A program made the position numbers and the translations under genes. Of a stretch of DNA of 8,981 nt, positions 1 to 5,502 are shown one piece after another (position 1 is the stretch's first letter; each line of letters opens with the position of its first letter). This stretch comes from an uncultured Solobacterium sp. Its GTDB lineage: Bacteria; Bacillota_I; Bacilli_A; Erysipelotrichales; Erysipelotrichaceae. The notes below the pieces were generated by a model. That model was not told the DNA's origin. It did not search any database and saw only the letters and a list, made by a program, of their open reading frames with translations. The stretch is taken from the NCBI GenBank assembly GCA_905194705.1, contig CAJJTI010000074.1, forward strand, positions 1-8,981, in the 5' to 3' direction.

Positions 1-945
1 AGGATAAAGATATCCATTTATACCGTCTTTAATTAAATCATGATTGCCTCTAATATCTGTAGCTACAATTGGTAATCCTGCTGACATTGCTTCTATAACG
101 GATACTGGTAAACCCTCTCTTTTTGAAGGAAATACAAATACATCTGCACAATATAAAAGTCTTCTAGCATCTGTTCTAAAACCAAGAAATAGAACTTTAT
201 TCGTTAAATGTTCTTTTTCTAAATATTCTTTATAATAATCTTCTAGTTTTCCTCTACCTGCTACTACATAGTAAAAATTTGGATTATTTAATAATTCATC
301 TTTTAATGTATCTATTACAAACTGATGATTTTTATTTTCATTTAATTCCCCAATAGAATATAAAACAAATGCATCTTCTGGTATATTTAGTTCTTTAAGT
401 ATAAGTGATTTATCACATTTTAATGATTGTATCTTTTTAACATCTATTCCTACTCCTGGTATATAGATTGGTCCATCATTACTTTTATATATAAATTTCT
501 TAGCTGCTTCATAGTCTTCAGGATTAATTGTTACTAATGTATCTGTATATTTAGCAGCTCTTTTTTCCATTGTCTTATATATTAGTGTATTTACAAGTGG
601 GGCTCCTTTGTAGAAATGAAATCCATGAGCTGTATAAATAACTTTTATATTTAAACCCTTAGCTGCCATACGGGCAAAATATGCCGCTAATGGTGTATGA
701 CAAGAAAGAATATCATATTTTTCTTGAATTAATATTTTTCTTAATTCTTTTTTTGCTTTTAAATTACTTAGGCTTAAAGGATTACGCGAAAAAGGTAAGG
801 TATATTTATGATGAATATCCTCATTTGTATATGTTCCATTTGTACATACATCTACAATGTCTCCTCGCGCATGTAACTGACGTATTGTTCTTAAATGAAA
901 TGTTTGTATATGTAAATCTACTGTTGCTACAAAAAGTATTTTCAT
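1..945 (-). CDS. Glycosyltransferase family 4 (EpsD/CapM-like), C-terminus cut by window edge
   Basis: This is a cytoplasmic or membrane-associated retaining glycosyltransferase that would add a sugar from a nucleotide-sugar donor to a lipid-linked polysaccharide intermediate. I translated the minus strand from the ATG at 943-945 and found 315 codons open to base 1, so the stop and roughly the last 50-60 residues lie outside. The N-terminal Rossmann half starts MKILFVATVD and carries the motif CHTPLAAYFARMAAKG (about 82-97), followed by YTAHGFHFYKGAP (about 104-116), typical of EpsD-type enzymes. The C-terminal half has the GT4 E-x7-E signature in KREGLPVSVIEA (E277 and E285), then SAGLPIVAT. 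A GAGG ribosome binding site lies 8 bases before the ATG. The gene follows the AraC-type gene by 24 bases, so it belongs to the same operon. Donor and acceptor cannot be read from the sequence. Confidence 0.93.
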   Translation of the reverse strand, partial: MKILFVATVDLHIQTFHLRTIRQLHARGDIVDVCTNGTYTNEDIHHKYTLPFSRNPLSLSNLKAKKELRKILIQEKYDILSCHTPLAAYFARMAAKGLNIKVIYTAHGFHFYKGAPLVNTLIYKTMEKRAAKYTDTLVTINPEDYEAAKKFIYKSNDGPIYIPGVGIDVKKIQSLKCDKSLILKELNIPEDAFVLYSIGELNENKNHQFVIDTLKDELLNNPNFYYVVAGRGKLEDYYKEYLEKEHLTNKVLFLGFRTDARRLLYCADVFVFPSKREGLPVSVIEAMSAGLPIVATDIRGNHDLIKDGINGYLYP

Positions 946-969
946 ACGCTAAACCTCGCACTTAGTCTT

Positions 970-1833
970 TTACCACTGTTTCTTATATGTATTTGGGCTG
1001 ATACCTTCTATTTTTTTGAACATTCTACAGAAGTAATTCGCTCCATCCATTCCTATAGCATTACCTATTTCATCAATTGTCATATCCGTAAAACGTAATA
1101 ACTGCTTTGCTTTTGTAATGCGTTTTGATATCAGATAATTATTAATTGTTGTACCATAAGTTTCTTTAAATATCTTTGTCATATAGAATTTATTCATATA
1201 AAACTTAGATGCTAATTCATCTAAAGATATATGTTCTGTATAATGCTCATCTAAATATAACTTAATTGAATCTAATTCCAGTTTTTTTCTTGATTTAACT
1301 TTGGTATTTTCAGGTGCCCATGATTCTTCCATGATTAATGTTAATAACTTACTCAGTATTTCATTAATTCTCATGTCACGAATATAGTCCATAGAAGAAG
1401 CTACATCATATAAATCATTAATAATATGAACAAAAGAAGATATATTCTCTGGATGAAATACGGGACTACCACCACGTTCTTTATATTTTTCATAAATATT
1501 TGTTAAAGATGGAGAATAAAAGTGACACCACATTAATGACCATAAATCATCTTCTGTATTATGACTATAAGCATTTTTACAATCAATAAAAACGCAATCC
1601 CCTTTTTTTAATTCATATGTCTTATTTTCATATACCAGCTTTCCACTACCTTCAAGTACGATAAAAAACAAATAAGAAATTAAATTATTTCTTGTTGATG
1701 TATGTGGATGAACCGCTTTTAAAGAACCCACTTCCTGCAAATGAAGTAAAGAACTTCTTGCAAAAGACGATGGGGTATATAAAATACGGTCTGATTTTAC
1801 AGATGAAGTTGGAGAACTGAAATAATCCTGCAT
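970..1833 (-). CDS. AraC-family transcriptional regulator with N-terminal cupin sensor
   Basis: This is a 287-residue DNA-binding regulator. Residues about 35-105 read as an AraC_binding cupin: a histidine-rich entry (VHPHTSTRNN), then LEGSGKLVYENKTYELKKGD, a classic cupin turn, then FIDCKNAYSHN. Residues about 185-287 form the double helix-turn-helix: HTH1 around ISLDELASKFYMNKFYMTKIFKETYG (202-227) and HTH2 around MTIDEIGNAIGMDGANYFCRMFKK (251-274), closing with the usual GISPNTYKK. The ATG at 1831-1833 lies 7 bases after the ugd stop, with a weak purine-rich AAGAGAG as the likely ribosome binding site. That suggests modest expression coupled to ugd. Cupin-type AraC proteins usually sense a sugar or related small molecule; the ligand here is unknown. 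Its place inside a polysaccharide operon, just before a glycosyltransferase, suggests feedback control of the operon or of sugar uptake, which is inference. Confidence 0.93.
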   Translation of the reverse strand: MQDYFSSPTSSVKSDRILYTPSSFARSSLLHLQEVGSLKAVHPHTSTRNNLISYLFFIVLEGSGKLVYENKTYELKKGDCVFIDCKNAYSHNTEDDLWSLMWCHFYSPSLTNIYEKYKERGGSPVFHPENISSFVHIINDLYDVASSMDYIRDMRINEILSKLLTLIMEESWAPENTKVKSRKKLELDSIKLYLDEHYTEHISLDELASKFYMNKFYMTKIFKETYGTTINNYLISKRITKAKQLLRFTDMTIDEIGNAIGMDGANYFCRMFKKIEGISPNTYKKQW

Positions 1834-1840
1834 ATATGCA

Positions 1841-3007
1841 TCAGTCTCTCTTAAATAAGTCTCTTGTATATACTTTATCTACAACATCATCTAATTCTTT
1901 ACTCATACGATTGCATATGATGACATCTGCTTCTTTCTTGAATTCATCTAAATCACGTACTACTTTACTATGATAGAATTCATCTTCTTTCATTGTTGGT
2001 TCATATACAATAACAGGAATTCCCTTAGCTTTAATTCTCTTCATAATTCCTTGAATACTTGAAGAACGGAAGTTATCACTGTTAGATTTCATTGTCAAAC
2101 GATATACACCAACTACTTTTGGATCTTTCTTTAAAATCATATCTGCAATATGATCTTTTCTTGTTCTATTTGATTCAACAATAGCTTCAATTAGATTTTC
2201 TGGTACTTCTTTATAGTTAGCTAATAATTGTTTTGTATCTTTTGGTAAGCAATATCCACCATAACCAAAGGAAGGATTATTATAGTGACTGCCAATACGA
2301 GGATCTAAACATACACCATCAATAATTTCTTTTGTATTTAATCCTCTAATTTCTGCATATGTATCTAATTCATTAAAATAAGCTACTCTTAATGCTAAAT
2401 AAGTATTCGCAAATAACTTAATTGCTTCTGCTTCTGTAGAACCTGTAAATAAAACATCTACATCTTCTTTTAAAGCTGCTTCTTTTAATAAACCAGCAAA
2501 TACTTTTGCTTTTTCACTGTTGCTGCCGACAATAATTCTAGAAGGATATAAGTTATCATATAATGCTCTTCCCTCTCTTAAAAATTCAGGTGAGAAGATA
2601 ATATTTTCATAATCATATTTCTTTCTTAACTCTAATGTATAACCTACAGGTATTGTAGATTTAATAATAATTGTTACATCTTTATTTACTTCTAAAATTG
2701 CATCAATAGCTTTTTCTACGGAACTAGTATCAAAGTAATTCTTATCTGGATCATAGTTAGTAGGTGTTGCTATAACAACATATTCTGCATCTTTATAAGC
2801 AACAGCTGTATCATTAGTAGGATGTAAATTTAATTCTTTATGTGCTAAAAAATCTTCAATTTCCGCATCTTTAATATGAGATATTTTATTTTGAAGCATT
2901 TCTACTATATTTTGATTAATATCAAATGCATATACTTCATTCTTTTGTGATAGTAATACCGCATTGGATAATCCAACATATCCTAATCCTGCAACACCAA
3001 TTTTCAT
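1841..3007 (-). CDS. ugd: UDP-glucose 6-dehydrogenase
   Basis: Ugd oxidises UDP-glucose twice with NAD+ to give UDP-glucuronate, a precursor of acidic capsules and exopolysaccharides, in the cytoplasm. The 388-residue protein is the same length as E. coli Ugd as I recall it, and shares long stretches with it. It has an N-terminal NAD-binding GLGYVG (7-12), KSTIPVG (116-122), FSPEFLREG (138-146, catalytic Glu region), [11 protein letters not shown] (195-205, with the conserved Lys197 and Asn201), and the active-site loop GGYCLPKDT (250-258, nucleophile Cys253 and Asp257). The C-terminal UDP-binding part has [19 protein letters not shown]. No key residue is missing. Its ATG overlaps the stop of the DUF2304 gene by 4 bases (ATGA), so the two are translationally coupled, with GAGGG upstream acting as ribosome binding site. 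Related GDP-mannose or UDP-ManNAc dehydrogenases have different C-terminal motifs, so the UDP-glucose assignment is firm. Confidence 0.96.
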   Translation of the reverse strand: MKIGVAGLGYVGLSNAVLLSQKNEVYAFDINQNIVEMLQNKISHIKDAEIEDFLAHKELNLHPTNDTAVAYKDAEYVVIATPTNYDPDKNYFDTSSVEKAIDAILEVNKDVTIIIKSTIPVGYTLELRKKYDYENIIFSPEFLREGRALYDNLYPSRIIVGSNSEKAKVFAGLLKEAALKEDVDVLFTGSTEAEAIKLFANTYLALRVAYFNELDTYAEIRGLNTKEIIDGVCLDPRIGSHYNNPSFGYGGYCLPKDTKQLLANYKEVPENLIEAIVESNRTRKDHIADMILKKDPKVVGVYRLTMKSNSDNFRSSSIQGIMKRIKAKGIPVIVYEPTMKEDEFYHSKVVRDLDEFKKEADVIICNRMSKELDDVVDKVYTRDLFKRD

Positions 3008-3360
3008 TCTTTTTTACCCTCTTTCTGTTTTAACACAGCAATTTCATAATTTAATTGTTTTATTTCTTTTTTCATCTTGCTCATTGCTACATAAATATTA
3101 TATGTAAATAGAAACAAGAAAAATATCATTAACAAAAACACAAAGTTTGCAGCATATTGAATACCAATAAGCTTTGCTCCGAATTGTGTTATACCCGGGA
3201 AAATACCAATAAGTAAAATACCTAAAGCCCAACTAATCCATAATACTGCAGATCTAGCATCCATTTTTGCTTTAACTGCACTATGTACTACAAAAGCAAA
3301 TACAATAATCGCTACTATAATCAATACAATTTGTAATTCAAAAGGAATAATATCATTCAT
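3004..3360 (-). CDS. DUF2304 family small membrane protein
   Basis: This is a 118-residue integral membrane protein. Three hydrophobic segments are visible at about 9-26, 38-57 and 70-92, the first two separated by the short loop [11 protein letters not shown] charged tail (about 94-118, with [20 protein letters not shown]) looks like a short coiled coil facing the cytoplasm. The shape, including the W-x-x-W-A-L-G-I motif in segment two, matches DUF2304, whose members commonly sit beside a dolichol-phosphate-mannose-synthase-like GT2. The biochemical role is not established; a membrane partner or anchor for the GT2 is a reasonable inference because the GT2 itself lacks a full transmembrane tail. 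The ATG at 3358-3360 has AGGTGA overlapping the GT2 stop codon, and its own stop overlaps the ugd start, so GT2, DUF2304 and ugd are read as a coupled block. Confidence 0.85.
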   Translation of the reverse strand: MNDIIPFELQIVLIIVAIIVFAFVVHSAVKAKMDARSAVLWISWALGILLIGIFPGITQFGAKLIGIQYAANFVFLLMIFFLFLFTYNIYVAMSKMKKEIKQLNYEIAVLKQKEGKKE

Positions 3361-3363
3361 ATG

Positions 3364-3369
3364 TCACCT
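3364..3369 (-). promoter_or_regulatory. Ribosome binding site of the DUF2304 gene, overlapping the GT2 stop
   Basis: On the minus strand the sequence reads TAGGTGACATATG. AGGTGA shares bases with the TAG stop codon of the glycosyltransferase and lies 3 bases before the ATG. This fixes the start at 3360 and indicates that ribosomes finishing the glycosyltransferase can re-initiate on the DUF2304 gene. Confidence 0.7.
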
Positions 3370-4045
3370 AAACTAAAAATATTATACTAATGATTGTATC
3401 ATACATATATTTAATCGATTTTAATGGATTATGAAAGTAACTGATTCCTTCAGTTCTGTCTTTCATCTTAACCTGTACTTCTTTCACTTTATAATCTCTT
3501 TTTAATATATATGTAACCGCATCAGGTTCAGCAATAAAATTCATATTCTCACTGAATTCTTTTAATACTCTTTTTCCTAATACTCTCATACCACTAGTAG
3601 GATCATTTATCTTTTTACCTGTTTTCAAATAAATACAGAAAGAAAGTATTCTAGAACCTATCATTCTCATCGTAAAAGGTTTCTTCTCTCTTACAAATCG
3701 TGAGCCAATAATATAGTCATATCCATTATCTAACTCTTCAACTAAAGAAGAAATAAATTCTGGATCATGTTGACCATCTCCATCAATGACTACAGCAGAC
3801 TCATAATTACTCTCATAGGCATATTTAAAACCCATCTGTGTCACCCCTGCTAATCCTACATTAATAGGTAGCTGTAAATGATTCACATCTTTTAATACAT
3901 CTTCTGTATGATCTGTTGAACAATCATTAATGACTAAAACATCAAAATCATATTGTTTCAATTTCTGTAATACACCTGGCAAATTCTTTTCTTCATTAAA
4001 AGCAGGTATTACAACTAATATCTTTTTATCTCTAGTACTCATCAC
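3368..4045 (-). CDS. Glycosyltransferase family 2, dolichol-phosphate-mannose-synthase-like
   Basis: This is a 225-residue inverting GT-A glycosyltransferase, likely transferring a sugar from a nucleotide donor to a polyprenyl-phosphate carrier at the inner face of the membrane. It opens with VVIPAFNEEKNLPGVL (11-26), has DVLVINDCSTDHTEDVL (35-51) and the metal-binding DGDGQHDPEF (88-97, the DXD being Asp88-Gly-Asp90). IIGSRF (112-117) and DPTSGMRV (148-155) are also typical of the DPM1/GtrB group. It ends after a short hydrophobic stretch (IISIIFLV), too short for the two transmembrane helices of GtrB-type enzymes, which fits its pairing with the DUF2304 membrane protein. The first codon is GTG at 4043-4045 with ATG immediately after at 4040-4042; neither has a clear ribosome binding site. 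It begins only 15 bases after the stop of the AlbA_2 regulator, so coupled translation is likely. Confidence 0.93.
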   Translation of the reverse strand: MMSTRDKKILVVIPAFNEEKNLPGVLQKLKQYDFDVLVINDCSTDHTEDVLKDVNHLQLPINVGLAGVTQMGFKYAYESNYESAVVIDGDGQHDPEFISSLVEELDNGYDYIIGSRFVREKKPFTMRMIGSRILSFCIYLKTGKKINDPTSGMRVLGKRVLKEFSENMNFIAEPDAVTYILKRDYKVKEVQVKMKDRTEGISYFHNPLKSIKYMYDTIISIIFLV

Positions 4046-4060
4046 AAGTATTTTACACCG

Positions 4061-5353
4061 TTACTTGTTTACTTTCCATTTCCCATTTCTATTTGAGCCA
4101 ATTCTTTCTATCTTTCCTTCTTCCTGCATCTTCTTTATATTTCGTGACATTGTACTTTTACTCATGCGAAAATAGGAAGCTAATGAATTTACAGTAATAC
4201 GAGGATTATCAAACATAACATCTGCTATCGCATTTTTTGTATCTTGTTCAGTTGCTTCTCTTATATCTTTATTTGTTATCTCACAAATAGGAAAAGATAC
4301 TTGTATATAATTATTTGTAATCTTAAAAATACTTTTATCATATGCTTTTAAAATACGTGTCATTCCTGAACCTAATTGTTCAACTAAATCTAAATCTCTA
4401 AATACACGCATTAATTCTCTATTTCTTGGCATACTCATACAACTGAAGAAATCTTCTTCTGTTTGTCCTGAAAGTAAACCACCATATGATGTAACAACAA
4501 TTTTATCTTCATATATTTCGATGACTGGAGAAAGTTCTTCTGAATAGTCATTATGGACAATGGCGTTAATTACAGCTTCTCTTAGTGCTCTAGCATCAAC
4601 AATATTCTTTTGTATTCTTTTTTTATCAGTAATTCTCACTAATGTCTTATTTTCTACTTTTAATTTATCTAAAATTCTATCTGTAGCTTTTATTAATGAA
4701 CAATACCCATACTCTTCATTTTCGATTAAATCATATTTATCACTACCTGCATATTTAGCTATTTTTATCGATATACTATTCTCATCTGCTAACAAATAAG
4801 CAACATAATTATATTTTCCTTCAGGTGTATATAACTCCAAAGAAGATTCGAACTTATCATTTAACTTAAATCCTTTTCCCTCATAATATATTTTCAATTG
4901 AGAAAAAGTTAAATCCTGTCGCGGTGAAACTATATTTTTCAATGTATTTCTTACTCTTTTACGAAACAACTCTTCTATCATTGTTATTGACATTGGCATA
5001 GACGAAGAACCCTGTCGAATGAAAGCACCATTAGTAGACATGCCATATTTCTTAATATAATATGGTTTCTCTAGTCCACTAGATATAAGCACTTTAATTA
5101 CCGTTTTGTCTTCTACTACCTCTGTAGTAACTTCAAATAAACCTAAAGTAGCAGGAAGAATATTATTTTTTATTCTATCTGTTATCTTTGTTTGAAGAAT
5201 ATCTATATTTTCTAAATAAACTGGATGCCCAAAATCATCAACTCCAATATAAATTACGCCACCTTCATTACTATTAAGAAAAGCGACAACTTCCTTTTCT
5301 AATTTGTCATTAAGTTCTGCTTTGAATTCGATGTGATTATTCTCTATTAGCAT
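4061..5353 (-). CDS. AlbA_2/Schlafen-like, HATPase_c_4 and helix-turn-helix regulator
   Basis: This is a 430-residue protein of the COG2865 type (predicted transcriptional regulator with ATPase fold). Residues about 1-120 are the AlbA_2 (Schlafen AlbA_2, PF04326) domain: HIEFKAEL (7-14, with the E-F-K signature) and AFLNSNEGGVIYIGVDD (24-40). A GHKL-like HATPase_c_4 region follows at about 250-355: LREAVINAIVHNDY (257-270, N-box) and LVEQLGSGMTRI (323-334, glycine box). A winged helix ends the protein (about 383-430: ITVNSLASYFRMSKSTMSRNIKKMQEEGKIERIG). I chose the ATG at 5351-5353 because AAGGAGA sits 8 bases upstream. An in-frame TTG at 5405-5407 would add 18 residues not typical of the family, whose AlbA_2 domain starts right at the chosen Met. 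DNA- or RNA-binding control of the downstream polysaccharide genes is inferred from position; Schlafen-like proteins also occur in defence islands. Confidence 0.88.
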   Translation of the reverse strand: MLIENNHIEFKAELNDKLEKEVVAFLNSNEGGVIYIGVDDFGHPVYLENIDILQTKITDRIKNNILPATLGLFEVTTEVVEDKTVIKVLISSGLEKPYYIKKYGMSTNGAFIRQGSSSMPMSITMIEELFRKRVRNTLKNIVSPRQDLTFSQLKIYYEGKGFKLNDKFESSLELYTPEGKYNYVAYLLADENSISIKIAKYAGSDKYDLIENEEYGYCSLIKATDRILDKLKVENKTLVRITDKKRIQKNIVDARALREAVINAIVHNDYSEELSPVIEIYEDKIVVTSYGGLLSGQTEEDFFSCMSMPRNRELMRVFRDLDLVEQLGSGMTRILKAYDKSIFKITNNYIQVSFPICEITNKDIREATEQDTKNAIADVMFDNPRITVNSLASYFRMSKSTMSRNIKKMQEEGKIERIGSNRNGKWKVNK

Positions 5354-5402
5354 TTTGGTTGTCTCCTTTCTTTTCGTCAAAATCATACCATATGTCTTGC
5401 AT
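5337..5402 (-). CDS. Putative 21-residue leader ORF overlapping the regulator start
   Basis: The ATG at 5400-5402 opens a frame of 21 codons ending in TAA at 5337-5339. The peptide begins MQDIWYDFDEKK and ends NANRE, is acidic and hydrophilic, and has no signal or membrane segment. It has a better ribosome binding site than most genes here: GGAGGT with 8 bases to the ATG. It runs in a different frame from the AlbA_2 gene, covers that gene's ribosome binding site, and terminates 14 bases inside it. This arrangement is typical of translational coupling or of a regulatory leader peptide. Alternatively the GGAGGT serves the TTG at 5407, but only 3 bases separate them. I recognise no homolog; whether the peptide has its own role is unknown. 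Confidence 0.45.
   Translation of the reverse strand: MQDIWYDFDEKKGDNQNANRE
5362..5368 (-). promoter_or_regulatory. Ribosome binding site deciding the AlbA_2 gene start
   Basis: On the minus strand AAGGAGA is followed by 8 bases (CAACCAAA) and ATG at 5353. This strong match makes 5353 the preferred start over the longer TTG option at 5407. The site lies inside the upstream leader ORF, so ribosomes translating the leader would cover it. Confidence 0.75.
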
Positions 5403-5406
5403 CTCA

Positions 5407-5428
5407 AATAACCTCCATATATGTTATT
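5407..5428. repeat. Inverted repeat AATAAC-N10-GTTATT over the leader ribosome binding site
   Basis: Positions 5407-5412 (aataac) and 5423-5428 (gttatt) are exact 6-base inverted copies with a 10-base spacer. In minus-strand RNA the loop and 3' arm contain the GGAGGT of the leader ORF. It could act as a weak RNA hairpin limiting initiation or as a DNA operator for the winged helix of the adjacent regulator. The arms are AT-rich and short, so chance is possible. Confidence 0.35.
5411..5416 (-). promoter_or_regulatory. Strong ribosome binding site (GGAGGT) of the leader ORF
   Basis: The minus strand reads GGAGGT, a near-perfect anti-16S match, 8 bases before the ATG at 5402. It is embedded in an inverted repeat (5407-5428), so a hairpin could mask it. 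Confidence 0.6.
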
Positions 5429-5502
5429 AGAAGATTTAGGTATATTTCCTCAAAATAATATAAAAACAATTTAAAAATTATAATTAGTCATTTATTATCA
5501 TA
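5417..5502 (-). promoter_or_regulatory. Upstream region of the polysaccharide operon, promoter not clearly resolved
   Basis: This roughly 90-base AT-rich stretch separates the primase-helicase stop from the leader ORF and must hold the operon promoter if there is one. Minus-strand candidates are TTGTTT with TATACC at 19-base spacing, and TTGAGG with TAATAA at 18-base spacing; neither is a good match and the second would put the transcript start almost on the ribosome binding site. No GC-rich hairpin followed by a T-run is present, so there is no convincing terminator for the gene upstream and read-through is plausible. Confidence 0.3.

Noticed and set aside
44..235. Plus-strand ORF of 63 codons
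   Set aside because: It lies fully inside the family-4 glycosyltransferase on the opposite strand, has no ribosome binding site of note and no recognisable domain.
681..965. Plus-strand ORF of 94 codons rich in Leu, Phe and Tyr
   Set aside because: It is the reverse complement of the glycosyltransferase N-terminus; the hydrophobic look comes from AT-rich antisense codons.
3930..4175. Plus-strand ORF of 81 codons
   Set aside because: It spans the antisense of the GT2 start and the regulator end, both of which are well-supported genes.
4560..4799. Plus-strand ORF of 79 codons
   Set aside because: It is antisense to the ATPase-fold part of the AlbA_2 regulator and shows no independent evidence.
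5354..5407. Eighteen-residue N-terminal extension of the AlbA_2 regulator from a TTG
   Set aside because: The GGAGGT is only 3 bases from this TTG but ideally spaced for the leader ATG at 5402, and the internal ATG at 5353 has its own AAGGAGA and begins right at the family's conserved domain.
5455..5490. AT-rich inverted repeat (AATT...AATT) followed by Ts, as a terminator after the primase-helicase
   Set aside because: The stem would be about four A-T pairs with no G-C, too weak for an intrinsic terminator.
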